From contig JAYWGN010000057.1 of NCBI GenBank assembly GCA_043778255.1, positions 94,445 to 158,444 on the forward strand: a DNA stretch of 64,000 nt, given 5' to 3'. The notes beneath the pieces are model-generated. The model saw nothing but the letters and a program-made list of their open reading frames with translations, was not told where the DNA came from and did no database searches. How positions within the stretch are numbered: the stretch's first letter is position 1; the number at the start of each line of letters is the position of its first letter. The translations under genes and the position numbers were made by a program. This DNA is from JAYWGN01 sp043778255. GTDB taxonomy: Bacteria; Bacteroidota; Bacteroidia; Chitinophagales; Chitinophagaceae. Shown piece after piece: positions 10,215 through 18,821 of the stretch.

Positions 10215-10446
10215 TGTTGATTATATTATTATAGCATGTTATTAAATTAAATTTTACAAAAAAAATTTAAAATTAAAAACACTAGTAAAATGCAAGTATT
10301 GCTACAAAGTTAAAGCTACTATTTTGTATTACATTGCTATGTTTTTTATTTGCAAAATTGAAAATATTAATTTACTTTATTATAATTTTTATAATCTCGA
10401 CTATTACGGAAATCAAATAATTAAATTAATTCTTTATTTTCCTACT

Positions 10447-10489
10447 TTAGCACATTAGCACATTAGCATATTAGCATATTAGCACATTA
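10447..10489. repeat. 8-bp tandem repeat, about 5 copies
   Basis: Five tandem copies of TTAGCACA or its one-base variant TTAGCATA, in the order A, A, B, B, A, ending in TTA. The array lies about 45 bases upstream of the hscA start. A short tandem repeat of this kind can change length by slippage. Confidence 0.85.
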
Positions 10490-10520
10490 TGACATTTCCC
10501 TATTAGCGAATAAATTTTGT

Positions 10521-10529
10521 TAATTTTGC
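10521..10529 (+). promoter_or_regulatory. Putative -7 box of hscA
   Basis: TAATTTTGC matches TAnnTTTG plus the commonly following C. It ends only 4 bases before the ATG, so a transcript from it would be nearly leaderless. A -33 TTTG is not clear at 17-23 bases upstream. Confidence 0.4.
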
Positions 10530-10533
10530 ACTT

Positions 10534-12378
10534 ATGGCAAAAGTTAGTATTAACATAGCAACGGGTAGTTTGCAGCAGCAAGAAATGATAGTAGGTATTG
10601 ACCTCGGTACTACCAATAGCTTAATTGCAATTATACACCCCGAAAGCAAAAAAGCAGTTGTGCTTAAAGAGTATGATAGTAGTTCGTTAGTGCCATCAAT
10701 AGTGCATTTTGGCGAAGCCAATACCATACTTGTAGGTGATGATGCAAAGCCTTACTTAATAACTGAACCAGAAAATACTTTATTTTCTGTAAAGCGCTTA
10801 ATGGGCAAATCGTATAAGGATGTAGCTAGTGCAGCCCATTATTTTACTTACAATATAATTGACGATAATACCGATAATTTGGTGAAAGTACAAGTAGGCA
10901 ACACATTTTATTCGCCTATTGAGTTATCGAGTTTTATATTGGCTGCACTTAAAAAAAGAGCAGAACATATATTAAAAACTCCAGTAAATAAAGCAGTAAT
11001 TACAGTACCTGCCTACTTTAACGATACGCAACGCCAAGCTACAAGAGATGCCGGCAAACTTGCAGGGCTCGATGTACTCCGCATCATCAATGAGCCTACA
11101 GCAGCTAGTTTGGCCTATGGTATTGGGTTTCTTAAAGATGATAATAAAACTATAGCAGTGTATGATTTGGGTGGTGGTACATTTGATATTTCAATAGTAC
11201 AAGTACAGGATGGCATTTATGAAGTATTGGCTACCAACGGCAATACCTACTTGGGTGGCGATGATTTGGATAATGCAATAGCACAGTATTGGATTACTCA
11301 ATATACTATTGAAATAACTGATAAACATGTATTGCCACAATTACGTTTGTTAGCTGAGGCAGCTAAAAAATATTTGAGTACAAACGAAAATTTTGAAGCA
11401 AAATTTAACCAAATAATTGTACAAATAAACAAACAACAATTTGAAACATTAATAACACCATTAATAGAAACTACTATTACTTGTTGTATAAATGCTTTGG
11501 CTGATGCCAAAATAAATACAACTGCAATTGATGATATAATAATGGTAGGTGGCAGTACTAGAGTGCCTTTGGTAAAAACAATGGTTAGTAATTATTTTGG
11601 TAAAAGTGTAAATGATACCGTAAACCCCGACGAGGTAGTAGCACTTGGAGCCGCCATACAAGCCGATGTATTGGCTGGCAATAATAAAGATGTATTGCTG
11701 TTAGATGTTACTCCGCTAAGCCTCGGTATTGAAACTATGGGCGGACTTATGGATGTACTAATTGAACGAAATAGTAAAATACCCAATAAAGCTTCTCGGC
11801 AATATACAACCTATAAAGATGGGCAATCGGGTATTACCATTTCAGTATATCAAGGAGAAAGAGATTTGGTAAAGGACAATAGAAAATTAGCCGAATTTAT
11901 ACTTAAAGGCATACCACCTATGCCAGCAGGTTTACCTAAGGTTGACATAAGTTTTTTAATAAATGCCGATGGTATATTGGTAGTAAATGCCAAAGAGTTA
12001 AGAAGTGGGGTAGCGCAGTCGGTTGAAATAAAACCACAGTTTGGCATAACAGATGAAGTGGTGGAAACAATGTTAATGGACTCTATTACTAATGCAAAAG
12101 CTGATATTGCCATTAGGGCATTAACCGAAGCTACTACCGAAGCAAAACAACTTATTAATACAACCATATCATTTTTGCAAAAAAATAAAAATAACTTAAC
12201 AACTGCCGAAATTGATGCTACTAATACAGCTATAACTGCCCTTGAAAATGAACTAAAAACAGACAATAAAAATAGCATACAACAACATATAGAGCTACTA
12301 AACCATGTAACCCAACCCTTTGCCGAACGTGTTATGGATATTGTAGTAGCTGATGCAATAAAAGGTAAGCAAATTTAA
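10534..12378 (+). CDS. hscA: Hsp70-family chaperone HscA (Fe-S cluster assembly)
   Basis: A 614-residue Hsp70 protein. The N-terminal extension MAKVSINIATGSLQQQ followed by IVGIDLGTTNS (phosphate 1) resembles HscA rather than DnaK, and DnaK is usually longer with a Glu/Gly-rich tail. Other ATPase motifs are IINEPTAASLAYG, YDLGGGTFDIS near residue 209 and GGSTRVPLV near 337. The substrate-binding domain starts with LLLDVTPLSLGIETMGG near residue 390. HscA normally helps IscU pass Fe-S clusters to apoproteins with the co-chaperone HscB. No hscB, iscU or fdx is adjacent in this window, so the gene is separated from its usual partners. Confidence 0.85.
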   Translation: MAKVSINIATGSLQQQEMIVGIDLGTTNSLIAIIHPESKKAVVLKEYDSSSLVPSIVHFGEANTILVGDDAKPYLITEPENTLFSVKRLMGKSYKDVASAAHYFTYNIIDDNTDNLVKVQVGNTFYSPIELSSFILAALKKRAEHILKTPVNKAVITVPAYFNDTQRQATRDAGKLAGLDVLRIINEPTAASLAYGIGFLKDDNKTIAVYDLGGGTFDISIVQVQDGIYEVLATNGNTYLGGDDLDNAIAQYWITQYTIEITDKHVLPQLRLLAEAAKKYLSTNENFEAKFNQIIVQINKQQFETLITPLIETTITCCINALADAKINTTAIDDIIMVGGSTRVPLVKTMVSNYFGKSVNDTVNPDEVVALGAAIQADVLAGNNKDVLLLDVTPLSLGIETMGGLMDVLIERNSKIPNKASRQYTTYKDGQSGITISVYQGERDLVKDNRKLAEFILKGIPPMPAGLPKVDISFLINADGILVVNAKELRSGVAQSVEIKPQFGITDEVVETMLMDSITNAKADIAIRALTEATTEAKQLINTTISFLQKNKNNLTTAEIDATNTAITALENELKTDNKNSIQQHIELLNHVTQPFAERVMDIVVADAIKGKQI

Positions 12379-12418
12379 AAAAAGTTATTGTTCCTAAATA
12401 TAAACAAACCTAAAAAAA

Positions 12419-13018
12419 ATGTCATTCCTTATCCCCAAATTTTTTGAAAGCAACGATTATTTTATTGATGAAAAAGTAAATTTTTTCAAATTTCACAACC
12501 ACTACAAAGTATATGATAATACGGGCCAACAAGTTGGTAATGTAGTACAACAGGTTACTGATTGGCACAAATTTTTACGTTTATTTTTAAGTAAAGCCAT
12601 GTTTCCATTTACGCTTAATATAATGGATGTTGACGATACAGTATTAGTGAGTATTACAAGAGGTTGGACGTTCTGGCTATCAAAAATTACAATACTTGAT
12701 GGCAGTGGATTGGTAATTGGTTCAATAAAACAAAAATTTAAATTTTTTAAACCAACCTTTCAAATATTTGATACTAACCAACAACAAATTGGTACAATTA
12801 CTGGCGATTGGAAAGCTTGGAATTTTAGTATAACAGATGATAATGAAAACCAGATAGGAAGTATTAATAAAAAGTGGGGTGGTATTGCTAAAGAGTTTTT
12901 TACAAGTGCCGATAAATATTATGTAAGCATAGTACCCGAATACGCCGAAGATGCCAACAAAGTAAACATAGTAGCAGCTGCTATAGTGGTGGATATGGTG
13001 CTAAAAGAGAGTAAATAA
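12419..13018 (+). CDS. Phospholipid scramblase-related / LURP-one-like protein
   Basis: A 199-residue cytosolic protein without a signal peptide. Its tubby-like beta-barrel pattern alternates Phe/Trp strands with G-x-I/V turns: FFKFHNHYKVYDNTGQQVGNV, DDTVLVSITRGWTFWLSKITILDGSGLVIGSI, KPTFQIFDTNQQQIGTITGDWKAWNFSI. This matches the LURP-one/scramblase-related superfamily. Function in bacteria is unknown. It starts 40 bases after hscA on the same strand and could share its transcript. Confidence 0.7.
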   Translation: MSFLIPKFFESNDYFIDEKVNFFKFHNHYKVYDNTGQQVGNVVQQVTDWHKFLRLFLSKAMFPFTLNIMDVDDTVLVSITRGWTFWLSKITILDGSGLVIGSIKQKFKFFKPTFQIFDTNQQQIGTITGDWKAWNFSITDDNENQIGSINKKWGGIAKEFFTSADKYYVSIVPEYAEDANKVNIVAAAIVVDMVLKESK

Positions 13019-13259
13019 TTAATTGATAATGAATATTTGATATTCGTCAGTTAATGCATTGAACATTTATTATACTTTTTTTTAGTTTGGTTTCTAACCG
13101 CTACTCTATGGTTCGTTTATACACTAATAATAAAAAGTTGCCCTTTCATTTCAGTGGTTAGTGTCCTTACTAACCACAAAAGATTATTTAATAACAATAG
13201 CAAATAACGAACTATTAATTGGCTACATTGTTTTAAAAACGTTTAAAATAAATTTGATT

Positions 13260-15713
13260 ATGACTAAATTTTTAATACCAATTATTTTATGTACTTTTTT
13301 ATCAGCATTTAATAGCTATGCTCATAGTGGTGGCAAAGTATCTGGTACGGTTATTAATAAAGTAAATCAGCAACCTTTGGCTAATGCAACTATTGTAATA
13401 GTAGCTACACCACAAGGCACTAACACAGATGCAACAGGTGTATTTCGTATAATCAACATTCCTTTTAATAATTATACCATTACTGCCAGTTTAGTAGGGT
13501 ACAAATCACAAAGTATTTACAACCTAAATATTTCAGCAGGTAACGAGGTTACCCTTGCTTTTGAATTAGAACCTAATGTAACTTCGCAAAATGAAATAAC
13601 TGTAAAAGCTAATAAAAAAACTGTAAAAGCTGCTACTTTAGAAACTCCATTGAGTGTACAACGCCTTACTAGTGAAGAAATAAAGAGCAGTCCAGGTGGC
13701 AATTTTGATATTAGTAAGGCCATCCAAACATTGCCTGGTGTAGGTAGTGGCCAGCAGGGTGGCTCATTTAGAAACGATATTATAATAAGAGGTGGTGCAC
13801 CTAACGAAAATGTTTTTTATTTAGATGGTGTAGAAATTCCAGTACTTAATCATTTTCAAACACAAGGTAGTTCGGGTGGCCCACAAGGTATGCTCAATGT
13901 ATCATTTATAGAAGATGTAAAGCTGAGTAGCTCAGCCTTTGATGCAAAGTACGATAATGCAATGAGTAGTGTATTTCAATTTAAACAAAAAAATGGTAAC
14001 CCTAACAAAGTACAGGGCAATATTAGATTAAGTGCCACTGAGTTAGCTGCCACATTAGAAGGACCATTAGCTAAAAACAAAAAAACAACTTTTTTATTTT
14101 CAGCCCGTAGGTCATATTTACAATTATTATTTTCAGCAATTGATTTGCCTATTCGGCCAAATTATTGGGATTTTCAAACAAAAATAACCCACAAACTTAA
14201 TGATAAAACTACCTTGTCATTTATAGGGTTAGGTGCCATTGACGAATTTAGTTTTGCTCCTATTAAAAATGCAACCCCCGAAAAGTTATACATCCTTAAC
14301 TCAAACCCAATAATAAACCAATGGAATTATACGGGTGGTGTAACTTTAAAAAGATTAATTAACAAAGGCTTTTTAAATGTGGTACTCAGCAGAAATAGCT
14401 TTGATAATGATAACAAACAATACGAAGATAATAAAAATCAAATAGCCTCCCAAGCTACTTTGCTTTACAAATCAAACGAAACCGAAAATAAGTTAAGGGT
14501 AGATGTGAACCAAACATTTAATGGGTTTAAAGTGGCTTATGGAGCATCGGCTCAGTATGTACAATATGCCAATACAACATACAATGTAGTACGTAAACAA
14601 TTGCAGGATAGTGCAGGTAATGTAATACAACCTGCTACAATTATTAACTTTAAAAGTCCTTTACATAATTTTTGGAAATTTGGAGCATTTACTCAAGTAA
14701 GTAAACGATTTTTCAATAATAGATTGGGAGTAAGTGCAGGCCTACGTACCGATATAAATACGTTTACAACTAATGGCAGTAATCCAATTAATACACTTTC
14801 GCCACGTATAGCATTAAGCTATGTATTAGCCGATAAGTTTACCTTAAATGCTTCCTTAGGTAGGTATTACAAAATTCCTACTTACACTATTTTAGGCTTT
14901 GCCAATAATGCCAATAACTTAGTTAACCAATCGGCTAAATATTTAAAAAGCGACCATTATGTAGCAGGGCTAGAGTATTTACCTAATGATGGTTTACGCT
15001 TTACTGTAGAGGGGTTTTACAAACAATATGCTAATGTTCCTGTATCAATTCGTAATGGCATTTCACTATCTAATTTGGGTAGCGACTTTGCCATATTAGG
15101 CAACGAAGCCATAATTACTAACGGCAAAGGAAATGCTTATGGGCTCGAATTATTTGCACAAAAAAAATTAACAAATCGTTTTTTTGGCATTATATCCTAT
15201 ACCTATTTTAGGAGCAAATATAGTGGAGCTAATAACAAATTAGTGGCTAGCAGTTGGGATAATCAACATTTATTAAGTGTAACCTGGGGGTACAAATTTC
15301 CAAAAAATTGGGAGCTAGGGCTAAAGCTACGCTACCAAGGTGGTGTGCCTTATACACCTTTTGACGAAGCTGCATCTAAGCTTAATTACCTTTCGGTAGG
15401 CACAGGTATTTTTGATTATAATAAATTAAATACACTTCGTTTAAATAATTTTAATGCAAGTGATGTTCGTATTGACAAAAAATGGAATTTTAAAAAAATA
15501 ACACTCGACCTCTTTTTAGATGTAAGCAATTGGTATGTTGCAAAAAACCCAGCAATACCTAATTATACATTCAAACGAAATGAAGCTAACACAGCTTTTT
15601 TAACTACCGATGGCACTGCCCTAAAGCCAAATGGTAGCAATGCCATTCCTTTACTTTTAAAAAACGATGATGCTAGCACAACCCCTACAATTGGTATTAT
15701 AGTAGAGTTTTAA
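13260..15713 (+). CDS. TonB-dependent outer-membrane receptor with carboxypeptidase-regulatory domain
   Basis: An outer-membrane active transporter of about 817 residues. The start is placed at the ATG at 13260, because a signal peptide (MTKFLIPIILCTFLSAFNSYA) begins there; an upstream GTG at 13161 would add 33 residues ahead of it. A carboxypeptidase-regulatory-like beta-sandwich follows (GKVSGTVINKVNQQPLANATI to about residue 115). The plug domain contains LPGVGSGQQGGSFRNDIIIR and NVFYLDGVEIP. The rest is a 22-stranded-type barrel ending in an aromatic residue (IGIIVEF), as needed for BAM recognition. No SusD partner follows, so it is more like a siderophore or metal receptor than a glycan SusC. 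The substrate is unknown. Confidence 0.9.
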   Translation: MTKFLIPIILCTFLSAFNSYAHSGGKVSGTVINKVNQQPLANATIVIVATPQGTNTDATGVFRIINIPFNNYTITASLVGYKSQSIYNLNISAGNEVTLAFELEPNVTSQNEITVKANKKTVKAATLETPLSVQRLTSEEIKSSPGGNFDISKAIQTLPGVGSGQQGGSFRNDIIIRGGAPNENVFYLDGVEIPVLNHFQTQGSSGGPQGMLNVSFIEDVKLSSSAFDAKYDNAMSSVFQFKQKNGNPNKVQGNIRLSATELAATLEGPLAKNKKTTFLFSARRSYLQLLFSAIDLPIRPNYWDFQTKITHKLNDKTTLSFIGLGAIDEFSFAPIKNATPEKLYILNSNPIINQWNYTGGVTLKRLINKGFLNVVLSRNSFDNDNKQYEDNKNQIASQATLLYKSNETENKLRVDVNQTFNGFKVAYGASAQYVQYANTTYNVVRKQLQDSAGNVIQPATIINFKSPLHNFWKFGAFTQVSKRFFNNRLGVSAGLRTDINTFTTNGSNPINTLSPRIALSYVLADKFTLNASLGRYYKIPTYTILGFANNANNLVNQSAKYLKSDHYVAGLEYLPNDGLRFTVEGFYKQYANVPVSIRNGISLSNLGSDFAILGNEAIITNGKGNAYGLELFAQKKLTNRFFGIISYTYFRSKYSGANNKLVASSWDNQHLLSVTWGYKFPKNWELGLKLRYQGGVPYTPFDEAASKLNYLSVGTGIFDYNKLNTLRLNNFNASDVRIDKKWNFKKITLDLFLDVSNWYVAKNPAIPNYTFKRNEANTAFLTTDGTALKPNGSNAIPLLLKNDDASTTPTIGIIVEF

Positions 15714-16205
15714 TTGTATTTATTTTAAATATTTTACTTTGTTTTTTTAATTGTGTTTTTCAAATTCGTTACATTTACAGTTAATAATTACAATATGGCA
15801 CTTATAAACCCACACATCAATTTCAACGGTAATGCCGAGGCTGCTTTTACATTTTACAAATCAGTATTTGGTGGCGAGTTTGCAATGGTTATGAGGTTTA
15901 AAGATATGGCAAGCCCAGGGTTTGACACACCAGAAAACGAAGCAAACAAAATTATGCATATTGCTTTGCCTATTGGCAAAAATGTACTTATGGGTAACGA
16001 TGTACCCGATGTATTGGGCAAAGTAAGTGAAAGTGAAAACCGTTCTAAAATATCGGTTAGTGCCGAAACTAAGGAGGAAGCCGATAATATATTTACCAAC
16101 CTTTCGGTTGGTGGTACCATTGAAATGCCCATTGCAAACAGCCCTTGGGGTTCGTACTTTGGTATGTTGGCTGCTATTATAATTGACAAAACCTAATAAT
16201 TTAAA

Positions 16206-16763
16206 ATGATACAAGACTATTCGATTGTATATCTAAAAAATATTACAATCCAAGATGAAATAGAAGCAGAAAATTTCTGCCTTGACTTGAAAAAAAGAAT
16301 TTATGAGTCGACAGAAGATGTAACTCTAATAAAGACAGAAAGCAGACGTATGTTTCAATCTGCTCACGTTGGACAATATGCTGGAGTATTTATAGACTTT
16401 ATGGTAACAGGAATACCACTTGTATACACTTATTATGAAATTTGGAAAACAATCTTTGAGCATTTAAAATCAAGCAAAGAGAAGGGCAAAATAATTCGTG
16501 TCAATAATCTTACGACACTTGAAAATCTTTGTAAGTATGACCTTGTTGTAAATAAAGGAGTAATTGACGCTGAGATTGTATCATCAACTGTTTTGTATGA
16601 CAAATATGATATGACAGATGACGGAAAACATAAATTCTATTATGAAGGACCAATTCAAGATGAAATAGCAGCTAGAATTGTATTTGAAAATGACGATAAA
16701 AGATTTATCTACTCAATTTTGACTGATGGTAACATTAGTTCGTATGACAGACAAAACAAATAA
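16206..16763 (+). CDS. Cassette-borne protein of unknown function
   Basis: A 185-residue protein that I do not recognise, without a signal peptide. It starts MIQDYSIVYLKNITIQDEIE and has an alpha/beta pattern, with an acidic first half and a hydrophobic segment at about residues 62-80 (FIDFMVTGIPLVYTYYEIW) that could be a buried helix. It is the only gene of the inserted cassette and its stop codon abuts the attC-like site. Its codon use, with more GAC, ACA, GGA and GAG, is less AT-extreme than its neighbours and fits recent acquisition. Cassette genes often encode small effector, defence or metabolic proteins, but nothing here identifies which. Confidence 0.75.
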   Translation: MIQDYSIVYLKNITIQDEIEAENFCLDLKKRIYESTEDVTLIKTESRRMFQSAHVGQYAGVFIDFMVTGIPLVYTYYEIWKTIFEHLKSSKEKGKIIRVNNLTTLENLCKYDLVVNKGVIDAEIVSSTVLYDKYDMTDDGKHKFYYEGPIQDEIAARIVFENDDKRFIYSILTDGNISSYDRQNK

Positions 16764-16958
16764 CAGCAGCCAACATTAGGTTTGCTGCAATTTGGGCTTG
16801 ACGTTGGTAATCTCAACATTTGTAATTCTTTTGTACTTCAGTTCCAGCTTGACGTTATAAATTTGGCTTATGAATAAAACATCAGCAATATTGCAATTAT
16901 CAACTTCAGTTACGGGCTGACGGAATTCTAATCCCCAAACTGCAGCAAGCCTTGTTCG
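16764..16958 (+). other. attC-like recombination site (59-base-element type)
   Basis: The left arm carries R'' AGCCAAC (16768-16774) and an inner box TTTGCTGCAATTTGGG (16781-16796). The right arm carries the inner box CCCAAACTGCAGCAA (16934-16948) and ends CTTGTTCG at 16958, where the crossover G is followed by TT in the joined form. The inner boxes pair over 15 bases with one mismatch. The outer boxes, using the cassette's own first bases, pair over 13 bases with one mismatch. The intervening 137 bases hold three degenerate units around the motif GCTTGACG or GCTGACG. The consensus RYYYAAC/GTTRRRY is met at six of seven positions. Confidence 0.78.
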
Positions 16959-17064
16959 TTCCGAGATAAGTATGGCATAGAATGGATGGTAGATTATGAC
17001 CCAAAATATAAGGGAAAAATTGACTAGGCTTTACATTTAACCCAACGGGTTACTAATAAAAAAA

Positions 17065-17092
17065 AGGCTACCTAATTTTACTTGGGTAGCCT
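17065..17092. terminator. Bidirectional rho-independent terminator
   Basis: An 8-bp perfect stem AGGCTACC / GGTAGCCT (17065-17072 with 17085-17092) has a 12-base loop. It is flanked by an A-run on the left and CTTCTTTTTTT on the right. It sits between the converging VOC remnant and the FadL-like gene and can serve both strands. Confidence 0.85.
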
Positions 17093-17124
17093 CTTCTTTT
17101 TTTATAATGGAGTGAGAAATCAAC

Positions 17125-18693
17125 CTAAAATTTAGTACCAAATGTAAGCATTACATTACCTGTTCTATTATTTATATTGGCAAATGTATTTGCTTTATCG
17201 GCAAGGCGGTAAGGCATATCAACACTTCTATTTATTTGGTGTACATAGGTTGCATCTATAAATATACCTTTGTGTCTGTAACCCAAGCCACCACTTATGT
17301 TTATTCTATCTTGCTTTAAGTTAGCTGCATCTTTGTTGGGGTTGCCGTAGTAAGCCCCACCAAGCCTTAGCATTATAGTATTAAACTTTACCTCACCACC
17401 AATTTTTGCATTAAATGCATTTTTGTATATCGATTTTATACCCTCATTTGTACTTTTATAATGGTTTATATTTCCTGTTTCATCGCCAAGTGTTGAGTTG
17501 TAGTGCATACTTTTATAAGTTACATATTCTACATCGGCAGCTATAAAAGCTCTTTGTTTTTTTACATTAGCTATTTCTCTAAATACATAACTTGCACCTG
17601 CTGCTATTTTCCAAGTATTTCTAAAGGTGTATCTACTCTCAATATTAGCTGCACCATTGCTTAATACTTGCTCTGTTACCGTTGCAGTATTAGCAAATAC
17701 ACGGTTGGGAAATGCACTTATATTTTCTGTTTTTACATTCATAGTACCTCTAGTTTCATCTACTAAATTATAATAGGTTGGTGAGTTAATGCTAAGTCCC
17801 AATCGTACTCTTTCTACTGGTCGGTATATCAATCCTATTTTTGCATTAAAGCCTATTCCACTTGTTTTTAAAGTTTCTTTATAGTTGTAGTAAGCAAATC
17901 CATTTTTACTTGCAGTATCTCCGTCAGTTTCGCTATAGTACGTTTCTCTAGTGTAATTCATTATGGGTAAGCCAAGGCTAGCACCCAAAAACAATTTTTC
18001 ATCCTTATTAACTGCCAAGCCCAATGCCAATTCATGTACGCCACCACTAGTTGTTATAGTATTGGTTTGGTTTACACCATTAGTAAATTCGGGGAAAGCC
18101 ACCACTTGCAATTTACTGTTAAGGGTAAGTGTATCAATCAAATAACTATATAATGCTAACCTTGTTGGCAGCGATATGTATTTGTTATTTAAGGCATCGT
18201 TAGGTGTTTGTTTTGCAGCACTAAATTCCTCTGCATACCTTTCGGCACCACTACTTAGGTTATTGTAACCTTTGTAACTTATACTGTTATTATAATCGGC
18301 TAATTTATTAATGGTAAAGCTTAAAGCAGCACTCTTAATTTTTTTATTATCAGTTATTTCACCTGCTATTATTACGCCACTTGTACCCAAGTTAAATGCA
18401 TTTGTATTATCTCCTTTTAAGTTTTTTTGATTTCTGTAGTCTATTGTATTTCTGCCAAAGTTAAAGCCAGGCGAAAATACTAAATCACCATTTTTATAAA
18501 ATCCTAAACCAGCTGGGTTAGTGTGTGCTGCAGTTATTTCGCCACCTAAGCCCGTCATAGTACCGCCTATAGCCATATACCTAGCAGAGCCATAGCTTGG
18601 TTGCCAAGTAAGCCTCAAGGCATCTTCTGGTATTTGTGCAGTAGCCATATTGGCTATGCAAAGTATAATTATTGAGGAGTAAATTTTTTTCAT
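17125..18693 (-). CDS. OmpP1/FadL-family outer-membrane transport protein
   Basis: A 522-residue outer-membrane beta-barrel. A signal peptide (MKKIYSSIIILCIANMATAQ) is followed by the family signature SARYMAIGGTMTGLGGEITAAHTNPAGLGFYKNGD near residues 35-70, in which the NPA motif is diagnostic. The barrel strands end with VMLTFGTKF and a terminal Phe. FadL relatives import hydrophobic compounds such as fatty acids through a lateral opening; in Bacteroidota the substrate is usually unknown. It stands alone and is terminated by the hairpin at 17065-17092. Confidence 0.88.
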   Translation of the reverse strand: MKKIYSSIIILCIANMATAQIPEDALRLTWQPSYGSARYMAIGGTMTGLGGEITAAHTNPAGLGFYKNGDLVFSPGFNFGRNTIDYRNQKNLKGDNTNAFNLGTSGVIIAGEITDNKKIKSAALSFTINKLADYNNSISYKGYNNLSSGAERYAEEFSAAKQTPNDALNNKYISLPTRLALYSYLIDTLTLNSKLQVVAFPEFTNGVNQTNTITTSGGVHELALGLAVNKDEKLFLGASLGLPIMNYTRETYYSETDGDTASKNGFAYYNYKETLKTSGIGFNAKIGLIYRPVERVRLGLSINSPTYYNLVDETRGTMNVKTENISAFPNRVFANTATVTEQVLSNGAANIESRYTFRNTWKIAAGASYVFREIANVKKQRAFIAADVEYVTYKSMHYNSTLGDETGNINHYKSTNEGIKSIYKNAFNAKIGGEVKFNTIMLRLGGAYYGNPNKDAANLKQDRINISGGLGYRHKGIFIDATYVHQINRSVDMPYRLADKANTFANINNRTGNVMLTFGTKF

Positions 18694-18733
18694 ATCGTTA
18701 GTTTTATTGTGTTAAGTTTTGGGTATAAAAAAT

Positions 18734-18772
18734 AGGGGAAACAAAGCATTGTTACGCAGTATTATTTCCCCT
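18734..18772 (-). terminator. Terminator of the Asn/Tyr-rich lipoprotein gene
   Basis: Read on the minus strand, AGGGGAAA pairs with TTTCCCCT across a 23-base loop and is followed by ATTTTTTA. It lies about 50 bases past the stop of the lipoprotein gene. The large loop lowers confidence a little. Confidence 0.65.
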
Positions 18773-18821
18773 AATATTTTTTTTAGTAATAAAAAATAAA
18801 TTGAATGTAATGGCTTGTATA

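Larger units (their letters stand above)
10215..10533. other. 319-bp divergent intergenic region
   Basis: An AT-rich spacer between the divergent dehydrogenase and hscA genes. It holds the 8-bp tandem repeat and the hscA promoter box listed separately. I see no ORF, hairpin terminator or RNA gene in the rest. Confidence 0.6.
16167..16958 (+). mobile_element. Integron-type gene cassette integrated at a secondary site
   Basis: The 792-bp segment interrupts the VOC gene exactly between G16166 and TT16959-16960. This is the G^TT crossover form made by integron integrases, and its removal restores the host frame. It contains one forward ORF starting 39 bases inside, whose stop is immediately followed by a long imperfect palindrome. 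In the circular form the joined end reads GTTGGCT (16958 with 16167-16172), which is the exact complement of AGCCAAC at 16768-16774, as the R' and R'' boxes of attC require. No integrase gene or second cassette is in the window. Confidence 0.85.
15795..17027 (+). pseudogene. VOC/PhnB-like glyoxalase-fold gene split by an inserted cassette
   Basis: The 5' part (15795-16166, 124 codons) encodes MALINPHINFNGNAEAAFTF through SPWGSYFGM, typical of PhnB-like VOC proteins. It then runs into inserted DNA and stops at 16196 after the foreign tail LAAIIIDKT. The missing C-terminus survives in frame at 16959-17027 as FRDKYGIEWMVDYDPKYKGK plus two residues and a stop. Joining base 16166 to 16959 gives a continuous 146-residue protein, the normal family length, with the conserved DKYGIEW segment restored. 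The 133-residue truncated product lacks the final strands, so it is probably inactive or altered. The start at 15795 is chosen because the family begins there; a Met 42 bases upstream is less likely. Confidence 0.9.

Noticed and set aside
11850..12278. 142-codon minus-strand frame inside hscA
   Set aside because: Antisense shadow of the Hsp70 substrate-binding region.
16167..16196. Tail LAAIIIDKT as a natural C-terminus of the VOC protein
   Set aside because: The true in-frame C-terminus exists at 16959-17027; the tail is encoded by inserted DNA.
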